From assembly GCA_947488435.1 (NCBI GenBank), contig CANKZG010000001.1:798308-862307 (forward strand): 64,000 bases of DNA, written 5' to 3'. The translations under genes were made by a program, and so were the position numbers. Source of the DNA: an uncultured Flavobacteriaceae bacterium (GTDB lineage Bacteria; Bacteroidota; Bacteroidia; Flavobacteriales; Flavobacteriaceae). The notes under the pieces are model-generated. The model saw nothing but the letters and a program-made list of their open reading frames with translations, made no database searches and had not been told where the DNA came from. How positions within the stretch are numbered: the stretch's first letter is position 1; the number at the start of each line of letters is the position of its first letter. Below are positions 18,013 through 26,552 of the stretch, in pieces.

Positions 18013-20136
18013 ATGTCTTTGTCACTTAAAAAAAGTTATGTTATCCTTTTTATCTTGCTACAGTTCGTGGTTTTAAGCTGTACAAAAAAAACGCCTAAAA
18101 ACAGGTATACCAGTTGGACATCGTACCTCGGTGGTCCGGATCGTAACCATTTTAGTGCCTTATCTCAAATTAACCCTCAAAACGTCGCAAAGCTCAAAGT
18201 GGCATGGTCCTACGAAACTCCAGATTGGGGTCAAATGCAAATGAACCCTATCATTGTAGATACCATTTTATATGGAGTAACAGCAGCTTTGCGAGTAGTT
18301 GCAATACAGGCGGAAACAGGAAAGGAAATTTGGCGTTTCGGAGATTCTTTAAAAGTATGGCACTCTACTAGTCGTGGGGTTTCCTATTGGGCAAAAGGAA
18401 AAGATCGGCGTATATTATATACCAGAGGTTCTTATTTATATGCGCTCAATGCGCTTACAGGAAAACCTATTGATTCCTTTGGGAAGGATGGTCGAATCGA
18501 TTTACGTTCTGGTTTACCGGAAACAGCAAAAGACAAATTTGTGATCTCTAATACCCCAGGAACAATTTATGAAGATGTAATTATAATGCCTTTGCGAGTA
18601 GCTGAAGATAGTAGTGCTGCTCCTGGAGATATTATGGCATTTGATGTGATTACGGGAAAACCGGTTTGGGTATTTCATACTATTCCCTATCCCGGTGAAC
18701 CAGGTTATGAAACTTGGGACAATAAAAATGCTTACCAAAACAAGCGCGTAGGAGCTGCAAATAATTGGGCTGGCATGTCTTTGGATTCTGAAAGGGGAAT
18801 TGTATATGTGCCAACAGGATCTGCTGCACCCGACTTTTACGGTGGAAATCGAAAAGGCAGCAACCTTTATGCAAATTGCTTGTTGGCTTTAGAGGCAGAT
18901 ACGGGGAAGCTTTTATGGTATTATCAATTCACCCATCATGATCTCTGGGATAGAGATGCTCCCGCTCCTCCTAATTTAATAACAGTCACACATAATAATG
19001 AAAAGATTCCAGCTGTAGCACAGGTAACCAAACAAGGTTATGTGTTTTTGTTTGACCGGAGAACGGGCAGACCTTTGTTTGAAATCGAGGAAAAAGCTGT
19101 TCCTGCTTCAAACTTACTTGGGGAAATAGCATGGCCCACACAACCTTTTCCATCGAAACCCGCACCTTTTGCTCGCGCATCCAATCAACTAACTGAAAGT
19201 GATATCAGTCCCTATGCGAACAATAAAGATTCACTTTTAGCCATTTTAAAAGCAGCGGATAAACGTCTATATGCTCCTCCCGATACGTCTCCCGTGCTCC
19301 TTTTTCCTGGGTATGATGGCGCTGCTGAATGGGGGGGTGCAGCAGCCGATCCAGATGGGGGAATTCTCTATGTAAATGCCAATGAAATGGCTTGGGTTTT
19401 ACAAATGGAAAGGGTTACAAGTTTACCGTATTCCGTTACACTAGGTCAAAGTACCTATATTCAAAACTGTGCTGTTTGTCATCAAGAAGATCTGTCTGGT
19501 TCAAGTGATAGTGGTTTTCCATCATTAAAAAATATAAAAACGAAGTATGTAAAAGCTACTGTCTCAGAAATCATTACACAAGGAAAAGGAAAGATGGTTG
19601 GTTTCCCCCAGCTTACAAAAGAAGAAAAAGAAGCTTTGCTGCAGTTTCTTTATCAAGAGGAAGAACCCGCCCAGCCCTTAACCGAAATACGCAAACATAA
19701 AGAGTTGCTGATACCATACAAACATAAAGGGTATCACAAGTTCTTAGATCAAAATGGTCTTCCGGCAATTTCCCCACCTTGGGGAACATTTCACGCAATT
19801 GATCTTAATTCAGGCACATATCTTTGGTCAGTTCCTTTAGGAGAAACATTGCGTTTAAAGGATTTAGGTTTTCCGCAAACAGGAACTGAAAATTATGGAG
19901 GAGCTGTTGTTACCAAAAATGGGCTGCTGTTTATTGCCGCAACTAAAGATGGCTATTTTAGAGCTTATGATAAGAAAACGGGTAATGTGTTATGGGAATA
20001 TAAACTTCCTGCACCTGCCTTTGCTACCCCAGCTACCTATCAAATAAATGGGAAACAATATATTGCTATTGCCTGTGGTGGTGAAAAGCTGGGTACCATA
20101 AGAGGAAATAAAATAATTGCTTTTGCTCTAGATTAA
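18013..20136 (+). CDS. PQQ-type (quinoprotein) dehydrogenase with internal cytochrome c domain
   Basis: The 707-residue exported lipoprotein (LSC lipobox near residue 23) is an eight-bladed quinoprotein of the glucose/alcohol dehydrogenase family. WGQMQMNP, WDNKNAYQNKRVGAANNWAG, HHDLWDRDAPA and the repeated blade motifs (TGKxxWxF, TGNVLWEY) are seen. A cytochrome c domain (CAVCH at residues 486-490, likely axial Met in KGKMVGF near residue 529) sits inside the propeller, between the AEWGGAAADP blade and the last blades, instead of at the C-terminus. The substrate is probably a sugar or alcohol, oxidised in the periplasm with electrons leaving through the haem. The esterase-like gene follows after 12 bases. 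Confidence 0.9.
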   Translation: MSLSLKKSYVILFILLQFVVLSCTKKTPKNRYTSWTSYLGGPDRNHFSALSQINPQNVAKLKVAWSYETPDWGQMQMNPIIVDTILYGVTAALRVVAIQAETGKEIWRFGDSLKVWHSTSRGVSYWAKGKDRRILYTRGSYLYALNALTGKPIDSFGKDGRIDLRSGLPETAKDKFVISNTPGTIYEDVIIMPLRVAEDSSAAPGDIMAFDVITGKPVWVFHTIPYPGEPGYETWDNKNAYQNKRVGAANNWAGMSLDSERGIVYVPTGSAAPDFYGGNRKGSNLYANCLLALEADTGKLLWYYQFTHHDLWDRDAPAPPNLITVTHNNEKIPAVAQVTKQGYVFLFDRRTGRPLFEIEEKAVPASNLLGEIAWPTQPFPSKPAPFARASNQLTESDISPYANNKDSLLAILKAADKRLYAPPDTSPVLLFPGYDGAAEWGGAAADPDGGILYVNANEMAWVLQMERVTSLPYSVTLGQSTYIQNCAVCHQEDLSGSSDSGFPSLKNIKTKYVKATVSEIITQGKGKMVGFPQLTKEEKEALLQFLYQEEEPAQPLTEIRKHKELLIPYKHKGYHKFLDQNGLPAISPPWGTFHAIDLNSGTYLWSVPLGETLRLKDLGFPQTGTENYGGAVVTKNGLLFIAATKDGYFRAYDKKTGNVLWEYKLPAPAFATPATYQINGKQYIAIACGGEKLGTIRGNKIIAFALD

Positions 20137-20148
20137 ACACCTTAAGTT

Positions 20149-21354
20149 ATGCTATTTCGAGTTTCATTTTTGATGTTACTGTGTTGTTCAATGACGACAA
20201 TATGGGCCCAGGAAAGTTTTGAAAAAGGTAAAATTATAGACCGTATTTTTGTGGGTAACTCCAGTACAGAAAGCTTCGCATTGTACCTGCCACACTCCTA
20301 CCAACCCGATTCTTTATCGACAATTGTTTTTATATTTGACCCTGCTGGAAACGGTAAAAATGGTATTCGAAATTTTGTTCAAACCGCGGAGACCTTCAAC
20401 TATATTTTGGTTTCTTCCAATACAACAAAGAATGGGCCATACGATCGCAATTTTGACGTTGCTGATCGCCTTTTTGAGCATGTTTTTTCTCATTTCAAGA
20501 TTAAAGAAAAAAATATTTATTTGGCAGGGTTTTCTGGAGGTTCTCGCCTAGCTTCCACAATTGCTGTACTTACCAATCAAATGGCTGGAGTAGTTGCCTG
20601 TGGTGCTGGTTTTGCGAACGCTCCTCAATTTATTCCTTCAACACAGAATTTTGATTATGTAGGCGTATGTGGCAATGGCGACATGAATTATCAAGAAATG
20701 ATTAATGTAAAGCGATTTTTTCAAAAACGTAATTTTAACCACACACTATTTACTTTTGATGGAAACCACTCTTGGCCGCCACCTGAGCAGCTTTTTCAGG
20801 CTTTTAGTTGGTTAGAAGTACAAGCCTATAAAAAGGGGCTTTCCGATCTAAATGAATCAGCCATTTATGATCAATATTCCAGTTCCTATCTTCTTGCCAT
20901 TAAAGCTGAAAAGCAGCAACATTATTTAAAAGCTGCAGAACATTATGAGCGAATTCTAGACACCTATAGTTCTTTGTACGCCGTTGATAGTGTTTTACAG
21001 CGCTATAAAAAGCTGTTTAATAGTAGTGGTTACAAAAAAGCTTCTAAAAATATTTCTAAAGCTTTTAAAATAGAAACTGATTTTACGCAACGCTTTGTAA
21101 AACAATTTAATATGGATTACGATACCCCAAAGAAAGCAAATTTTTCTTGGTGGGAAAAAGAGTTAGCCAAATTGGATAAGTATCGCAAAAACCCAAATAA
21201 AGAAACCGAAAAAATGTTGGAACGAATTACTTTTAATTTATTTGCCATCGCTTATTCTCGAGCTAATCCTCAACTCTTCGCTTCAACCGAAGCGCAACTG
21301 GCTTTTTCCACTAAAATTTGTCAGCTCATTTACCCCGATTTTAAACGACCGTAA
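20149..21354 (+). CDS. Exported alpha/beta-hydrolase (esterase-like) with TPR-like C-terminus
   Basis: The 401-residue protein has a signal peptide (residues 1-21, IWAQ). The first 230 residues fit an alpha/beta-hydrolase of the feruloyl-esterase/PHB-depolymerase type: FIFDPAGNG for the oxyanion region, nucleophile elbow GFSGGS (S129) and GNHSWPP with the likely catalytic H207. Residues about 235-400 are helical and Lys-rich, with TPR-like spacing. It lies 12 bases behind the dehydrogenase gene and is probably cotranscribed, perhaps releasing its substrate from an ester; that link is inference. Confidence 0.75.
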   Translation: MLFRVSFLMLLCCSMTTIWAQESFEKGKIIDRIFVGNSSTESFALYLPHSYQPDSLSTIVFIFDPAGNGKNGIRNFVQTAETFNYILVSSNTTKNGPYDRNFDVADRLFEHVFSHFKIKEKNIYLAGFSGGSRLASTIAVLTNQMAGVVACGAGFANAPQFIPSTQNFDYVGVCGNGDMNYQEMINVKRFFQKRNFNHTLFTFDGNHSWPPPEQLFQAFSWLEVQAYKKGLSDLNESAIYDQYSSSYLLAIKAEKQQHYLKAAEHYERILDTYSSLYAVDSVLQRYKKLFNSSGYKKASKNISKAFKIETDFTQRFVKQFNMDYDTPKKANFSWWEKELAKLDKYRKNPNKETEKMLERITFNLFAIAYSRANPQLFASTEAQLAFSTKICQLIYPDFKRP

Positions 21355-21519
21355 TTATACTTTCTGTTATTTTCAAAAGCAATGTGTTTGTTGGCGATTT
21401 GATTTATTCCCAAACTTTCTTGTTGGGGAATTAAGTTTTTCGCATTTTTACGTCCAATAGTAGTACGAAATAATGGTGTTTCTTGCAAAACCCATTAGGA
21501 GTTCATTCAAAAAAAAATT

Positions 21520-22251
21520 ATGTGTACTGTTAGTTACTTCCCAATATCTTCCAACGAATTTACGCTTACTTCCAATAGAGATGTATCCAAAGCTCGAATG
21601 ATTGCCACTCTGCCAGAAAAGAGGACGATCTATGATCGAGATTTTCTGGCTCCTATTGATAAAGATGCTAATGGAACATGGATTTTTACAACGCCCGCTG
21701 GCATTACTGCTTGTTTGCTCAATGGGGCTTTTGAAAATCACGTTGCTAACCCACCTTATAGAAAAAGCAGGGGGCATATTGTATTGGAAATACTTAACTT
21801 TTTTTCAGTTCAGGAATTTGCTGAAAAAGTTGATTTAGATGCTATTGAACCGTTTACACTCGTTCTAATAGAGAGTCAAAATCAATTGCAAAGTCTATAT
21901 ACGTTGATTTGGGACGGGGCTCAAAAACATTTTGAAAAACTGGATGCAACTCAGCCACATATTTGGGCGTCTTCAACATTATATACTCAAGAACAAAAAG
22001 CATATGTTCGAAAATCTTATGACAAGCTTGTTTCAGGTATTGAAATTGAAAATTTAGAAAAAGAGCTGCAATCTTTTCATTGGTGTGGAATTCCAAAAAC
22101 AAATCCAGAGGTAATTCGAATTGATAATACAACACATCATACTGTAAGTACTACGCAAATTGTTCGTCAAAACGAAAAGGTGGTTATGCATTATTTTGAT
22201 TTAATCAGAAACATGGAATCCACTTTGTATTTGAAGAATGAATTTGCATAA
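21520..22251 (+). CDS. NRDE (TANGO2-like) family protein
   Basis: The 243-residue protein begins MCTVSYFP with a Cys directly after Met, the family's putative N-terminal nucleophile. It continues with the name-giving motif as TSNRD (residues about 17-21) and GTWIFTTPAGITACLLNGAF, which corresponds to the conserved GGTW...NxR region. Eukaryotic TANGO2 is linked to haem or acyl-CoA handling; the bacterial role is not established. The stop is immediately followed by the ATG of the LysE gene, so the two are cotranscribed. Confidence 0.87.
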   Translation: MCTVSYFPISSNEFTLTSNRDVSKARMIATLPEKRTIYDRDFLAPIDKDANGTWIFTTPAGITACLLNGAFENHVANPPYRKSRGHIVLEILNFFSVQEFAEKVDLDAIEPFTLVLIESQNQLQSLYTLIWDGAQKHFEKLDATQPHIWASSTLYTQEQKAYVRKSYDKLVSGIEIENLEKELQSFHWCGIPKTNPEVIRIDNTTHHTVSTTQIVRQNEKVVMHYFDLIRNMESTLYLKNEFA

Positions 22252-22875
22252 ATGGAACCTGTTTGGGTATATTTTGGAGTAGGCTTATTAGCAACTTTTG
22301 TTGGGACCATCCCTTTTGGCCCTATAAATCTATATGTTGTTCATACTACGGTAAATAAGTCTTTTACCAAAGGCGTAGAATTTTCAGTTTCTGCCTCGGC
22401 AATTGAAATAGTACAGGTGTTAACCGCTATCTTCTTTGGGGTATACATCGATCAATTTTTACATGAAAATGCTTGGGTTCAAATCGTTATATTCTCTTTA
22501 TTTATTGGTTTGGGATTATTTAATTTAGTTCGAAATTCAGCTACTGTTCCTAAGCAACCAAATAGACAACATAATATTCCGGAATTTCTAAAGGGGCTTC
22601 TGATTGCTATTACCAATCCACAAGCTATCCCTTTTTGGATTATTACATTTGCCTTCATCTCCCAATCGGTAACCTTAAATTTTATGGGAGATTCCTTACC
22701 TTATTTCTTAATTGGTGTTTTTTTTGGAAAGTTACTAGCGCTTACACTTTTTGGTTTTTTAAGCAGCTTAATAAAGAACCGATTGAATAAAAGTTGTAAT
22801 TTTATAAACAAATCTTTGGGCTCCGTTTTAATTCTTATTGGGTTAATACAAGCCTATAATTATTTCTTTGTGTAG
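22252..22875 (+). CDS. LysE-family exporter
   Basis: The 207-residue membrane protein has about six TM segments. The family signature lies at its start: GTIPFGPINLYVV (residues about 17-29), matching the P-x-GP-x-N core of LysE/RhtB exporters. The second half contains ITNPQAIPFWI, the repeated NP motif. The substrate is unknown (amino acids in characterised members). The start codon follows the NRDE stop with no gap. Confidence 0.85.
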   Translation: MEPVWVYFGVGLLATFVGTIPFGPINLYVVHTTVNKSFTKGVEFSVSASAIEIVQVLTAIFFGVYIDQFLHENAWVQIVIFSLFIGLGLFNLVRNSATVPKQPNRQHNIPEFLKGLLIAITNPQAIPFWIITFAFISQSVTLNFMGDSLPYFLIGVFFGKLLALTLFGFLSSLIKNRLNKSCNFINKSLGSVLILIGLIQAYNYFFV

Positions 22876-22911
22876 CTAAAAAATACTACCAAACTATTAT
22901 AACCCTTAAAT

Positions 22912-23118
22912 ATGTTGAAGAGTACATTAATAATTCTTATTGTCATATTTGGTGTTTATGTATTAATTGGGTTTCTTTTTGGACTTTACTTTATTTTTAA
23001 AGGCGCCAAACAAATAGATCCATTAATTGCGGAAAGTAAGTTTAGTGTTCGGTTATTGCTGTTCCCTGGTACTATTGCAACTTGGCCTTTCTTAATAACC
23101 AAAATATTTAAAAAATGA
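22912..23118 (+). CDS. Small membrane protein of the redox cluster
   Basis: The 68-residue protein has one long hydrophobic helix (residues about 4-30, ILIVIFGVYVLIGFLFGLYFIF) and a second weaker hydrophobic stretch (about 46-60). I do not recognise a family. It overlaps the next gene by 4 bases (the next ATG begins inside its last codons), which makes it a real gene and the first member of the four-gene cluster with the Rieske/ferric-reductase protein. Confidence 0.75.
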   Translation: MLKSTLIILIVIFGVYVLIGFLFGLYFIFKGAKQIDPLIAESKFSVRLLLFPGTIATWPFLITKIFKK

Positions 23119-23513
23119 TTAGTTCACAACGGAAAAGACACCGCTTTATATGGGTAATGATCGGTGTACTACTTCCGCTATTAGTTGTTCTAGCGGTGTT
23201 AAGGACCCCTTCTTTTCCATATTCTGAGAAGGCAGAAATTGTGGCAGAAACATCACTTCCGATTCTTAAAGAAATCGAAAGCGACTTGTTTAAAATCAAT
23301 CTTAGGGGGACGAGTGATGGTGCTGAAGAACTTGAACTTCTGTTGAAGGTTCCACTTAAAAGTCCGTCTGCTGTAGTTTTTGATGATCAACAAAATGTAC
23401 TAGGGCAAATTGGTGCCAGCGGCGTATATCGTTTTCCTATTCGTCCGGCCAATAAAGCGATTACAATCAAAGATCCTATTAAAAACCAGATAATAACAGA
23501 AATAAAATTATAA
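23115..23513 (+). CDS. Membrane-anchored protein of the redox cluster
   Basis: The 132-residue protein has a basic N-terminus (residues 1-11), one TM helix (about 12-30) and a periplasmic domain of about 100 residues that looks like a small beta-sandwich. I do not recognise a family and see no Cys or metal motif. It overlaps the upstream small membrane gene by 4 bases and is followed after 1 base by the Rieske fusion gene. A role as accessory or assembly subunit is inferred from position only. Confidence 0.75.
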   Translation: MISSQRKRHRFIWVMIGVLLPLLVVLAVLRTPSFPYSEKAEIVAETSLPILKEIESDLFKINLRGTSDGAEELELLLKVPLKSPSAVVFDDQQNVLGQIGASGVYRFPIRPANKAITIKDPIKNQIITEIKL

Positions 23514-23514
23514 A

Positions 23515-24543
23515 ATGGGTTTAGATTACCAGTTAGTGCTTTGGAATAAGCAAAAAAAGAGATATGATCTAGTCCTCTTTCTTTTCATTGTAATTTATTT
23601 GCTCGGCTTTGCGGTTGTTACCTTTACAACCAATGCTAACACTTCCCTTGAAACGTTAATAATTCGTGCTTTTGGTTCGTTAGCCATTTTAATGCTTCAC
23701 ATAATATTAATGATTGGTCCCTTAACACGAATTGATAAACGATTTATGCCGTTATTATATAATAGAAGGCATTTTGGTGTTTTGATGTTCTTAATGGCTG
23801 CCGTGCATGGCGTATTCTCAATAATTCAGTTTCATACCTTGGGAAATGTAAATCCAATTGTCTCCATTTTCACCTCTAATTTGGATTATAACTCGCTTAC
23901 AAATTTTCCTTTTCAGGTACTTGGTTTTTTAGCACTCATCATTCTTTTTTTAATGGCTGCTACAAGTCATGATTTTTGGTTGGCTAATTTGAGTGCAAAA
24001 ACATGGAAAGCCCTTCATATGGCGGTTTATTTGGCCTATACGCTTGTGATATTACATATTTTTTTAGGTGCTTTTCAACAGGAAACATCACCATTACTTC
24101 TTGGTCTTGTTGGACTTGGTGCCACTATAATTGTTGCGCTTCACATTTTTGCAGGTTTTAAAGAAGTAAAAGTAGATCAGGCTAAGGTTTCTGAAGAAGA
24201 TGGTTGGCATTACGTTTGCTCGGTAGAAGACATTAAGGAAAATAGGGCCAAAATGACCACCTGTGCGGGAGAGCGTGTGGCCATTTTTAAATACGAAGGA
24301 AAACTCTCTGCTGTGCATAATGTATGCCGTCATCAAGGAGGGCCATTAGGAGAAGGTAAAATTGTTGATGGATGTATTACCTGCCCTTGGCATGGTTATC
24401 AATACCTGCCAGGGAATGGCCAGTCACCACCTCCATTTACTGAAAAAGTAGAAACTTATAACCTCAAATTGGTCGGAAATAAAGTTTATATAGACCCTAA
24501 AGCTCATGCGCCTGGAACTCCAGTTGACCCAATTAAAATATAG
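23515..24543 (+). CDS. Ferric-reductase-like membrane domain fused to a Rieske [2Fe-2S] domain
   Basis: Of 342 residues, about 1-225 form six or seven TM helices of the ferric-reductase/YedZ type. His in or near the helices (MLHIILM, RRHFG, AAVHG, ALHMAV, LHIFLG) can ligate b haems. Residues about 230-330 are a Rieske domain with both ligand pairs: C271-x-H273 (CRHQGGPLGEG) and C290-xx-H293 (CPWHGY). Electrons should pass between membrane haem and the iron-sulfur cluster, but the direction and partners are unknown. The gene is 1 base behind its upstream neighbour and 2 bases before the Cys-rich protein gene. Confidence 0.9.
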   Translation: MGLDYQLVLWNKQKKRYDLVLFLFIVIYLLGFAVVTFTTNANTSLETLIIRAFGSLAILMLHIILMIGPLTRIDKRFMPLLYNRRHFGVLMFLMAAVHGVFSIIQFHTLGNVNPIVSIFTSNLDYNSLTNFPFQVLGFLALIILFLMAATSHDFWLANLSAKTWKALHMAVYLAYTLVILHIFLGAFQQETSPLLLGLVGLGATIIVALHIFAGFKEVKVDQAKVSEEDGWHYVCSVEDIKENRAKMTTCAGERVAIFKYEGKLSAVHNVCRHQGGPLGEGKIVDGCITCPWHGYQYLPGNGQSPPPFTEKVETYNLKLVGNKVYIDPKAHAPGTPVDPIKI

Positions 24544-24545
24544 GA

Positions 24546-25331
24546 ATGGAAAAAGATGAATTTTATATTGGTTATAGTACCGAACACCCTGTAAAAACCA
24601 TGCGGTTTTTAAAGTTTTTTATCACAATCTTAGGTATTGTTGTCCTTGGTGTGGCCATTATTTTTGCTCTTGGCCAGAAGCCTTTTAAAAATAGTACATT
24701 TGAATTGGGTTCCTTAACGGAGGTGGAGGGTGTTTTGCACCTAACTCCCTATCCATTTTTGCGAACTACTTTAGCTGATGGTGCAAGTAAGGATATATTG
24801 CTTCTAGGTTTCGGAAAATTCGGGGCTACTAAAGGGCTTCAAAAAATCTTCGAAAATAAAAACCCTCAAGGAATGGCTATTCGATTAAATGGAACTTTAA
24901 TTTATTACGAAGGAAAAACTTTATTACAGTTAGAATCGGATGTCTCAGGGACTTATACTTTATTAGGGAAAACAAATACGGTTTCCACTATTAAAGAGAT
25001 GGGAAATGTGTCTTTAAAAGGCGAAGTTATAGACCCAAAATGTTATTTTGGTGTTATGAAACCGGCTTTTGGAAAAATTCATCGTAGCTGTGCAATTCGA
25101 TGCATTTCAGGAGGAATACCACCCGTTTATGTTACTATGAATGCGCAAAATGAAGCGAGCTACTATCTTATTACAGACGAAAAAGGTGAACCTATTCATG
25201 ATGCTATTATTGACTATGTTGGGAAACCCAGTGAAATTCAAGGAAAATTAGTAGACCTCGGGGACTGGATGCAAATAAGGTTAAACCCAAACACTATAAA
25301 ATTAATAGATCAAAATTCTGCGATATATTAA
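24546..25331 (+). CDS. Membrane-anchored protein with a conserved Cys motif (redox cluster)
   Basis: The 261-residue protein has one TM helix near residues 20-42 and a periplasmic remainder. Residues about 45-150 look like an OB-fold-type beta domain. The remarkable part is PKCYFGVMKPAFGK (C166) followed by HRSCAIRCISGGIPP (H179, C182, C186), a likely metal or redox site. I recall the same block beside Rieske/ferric-reductase fusions in other Bacteroidetes but know no assigned function. It is the last gene of the tight four-gene run. A 265-base gap follows. Confidence 0.8.
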   Translation: MEKDEFYIGYSTEHPVKTMRFLKFFITILGIVVLGVAIIFALGQKPFKNSTFELGSLTEVEGVLHLTPYPFLRTTLADGASKDILLLGFGKFGATKGLQKIFENKNPQGMAIRLNGTLIYYEGKTLLQLESDVSGTYTLLGKTNTVSTIKEMGNVSLKGEVIDPKCYFGVMKPAFGKIHRSCAIRCISGGIPPVYVTMNAQNEASYYLITDEKGEPIHDAIIDYVGKPSEIQGKLVDLGDWMQIRLNPNTIKLIDQNSAIY

Positions 25332-25596
25332 TTCATAGGCTGCAAAATTAGAAATGGAGTCTTATATTTGCTTCTGACAATATTTGACCCATTTTTCAAC
25401 CCTAAAACCACAATTCATCTATAAAAAAAGCTTTTGACTAAGAAAAGTTTAGAATAACCCATGTTTTTTTTTACTTTTCCCATTCATTTTGACATTTACC
25501 ATTAATAGCATAATAATGTAACTATAGCGGATTCTATTAGTAAGGAAAGTCATCATTTATGCACTAATTTGCTAAATATTAATTTAATTAAAAAAA

Positions 25597-26043
25597 ATGA
25601 AAAATCCATTTATAATATTGTTCTTGTTTTGTGTTACACTTAGTGCTCAAAAAATAGATTATAACCACCAAGATGGTTACATTGCCGAAGGGTATGATGT
25701 TGTGTCTTATTTTTCAAATAAGGTTGAGAAAGGAAATTCTAAATATGTCTATGAATATAATGGTGCAAAATATCGGTTTTCTTCGCAAGCTAATTTAGAT
25801 ACCTTTAAAGGGAATCCGAAAAAATATGCCCCATTATACGGTGGTTGGTGTGGTTATGCGTTAACTAGAGGAAAGAAAGTAAAGGTAGACCCTGAGAGTT
25901 ATACACTTACAAAAAATGGGGAACTCATTCTTTTTTATGATAGTTTTACTAACGATGCTAGAAAAAAATGGTTGTCTGCTGGAGAAGCAAAATTAAAGCC
26001 CAAGGCTGATGCAAATTGGGAAAAAGTTAAAACAAAAAAATAG
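25597..26043 (+). CDS. Exported YHS-domain protein
   Basis: The 148-residue protein has a short signal peptide (about residues 1-17) and then a YHS domain. GYDVVSYF, KYRFSSQANLDTFKGNPKKYAPLYGGWCGYAL holds the single Cys of the domain. YHS modules are small, often metal-linked domains found with copper and iron proteins. The C-terminus is Lys-rich. The stop TAG shares its G with the GTG of the next gene. A TTGACA (25489-25494) and TAATAAT (25511-25517) lie upstream but do not fit the usual Bacteroidetes promoter. Confidence 0.85.
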   Translation: MKNPFIILFLFCVTLSAQKIDYNHQDGYIAEGYDVVSYFSNKVEKGNSKYVYEYNGAKYRFSSQANLDTFKGNPKKYAPLYGGWCGYALTRGKKVKVDPESYTLTKNGELILFYDSFTNDARKKWLSAGEAKLKPKADANWEKVKTKK

Positions 26044-26552
26044 TGGAGTTAAAAAACGTAGAAATTGATTTATTGAACCAGCTCAAAGATGTTTGTGCTA
26101 GTTTTAATGATGCTGATTACGGTAGAAAACTAGAAGTGCTATCAGGTTCGTCTATAGGGGCACATATAAGACATTGTATTGAGTTTGTGGATTGCATGCT
26201 TAATGGTTTTGACAATGGGCTTGTTTGTTATGATAGCCGTAAGCATGAGTTACGATTAGAGAATGACACCGCATATGCTATTGCCCGTATTGAGTCTCTT
26301 AATGAACGCCTAGCTGCGATACAAAATAACGAAGAGGTTTCTCTTGACGTTTGTTATCACACCTCAGATGTTTCGTGCAATATGACCACAAATGTCTATC
26401 GAGAGATTGTTTATAATATTGAGCATATTGTTCATCATATGGCATTAATTAAAGTTGGCATTCGGGAAAATTATAAGCACCTTAGCATTCCCCATGGTTT
26501 TGGGGTTGCCCAGTCCACTATAAAACATAATGCTCAAAAAATTAACGTTTAG
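26043..26552 (+). CDS. DinB-like four-helix protein
   Basis: The 169-residue protein fits the DinB/YfiT superfamily, helical bundles that bind a metal with three His. Likely ligands are in GAHIRHCIEF (residues about 37-46) and NIEHIVHHMALI (about 127-138). Bacterial members include thiol-dependent transferases, but this one cannot be assigned. It starts with GTG overlapping the stop of the YHS gene by one base, and its own end overlaps the ATP-grasp gene by 23 bases. The three form one transcription unit. Confidence 0.75.
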   Translation: MELKNVEIDLLNQLKDVCASFNDADYGRKLEVLSGSSIGAHIRHCIEFVDCMLNGFDNGLVCYDSRKHELRLENDTAYAIARIESLNERLAAIQNNEEVSLDVCYHTSDVSCNMTTNVYREIVYNIEHIVHHMALIKVGIRENYKHLSIPHGFGVAQSTIKHNAQKINV

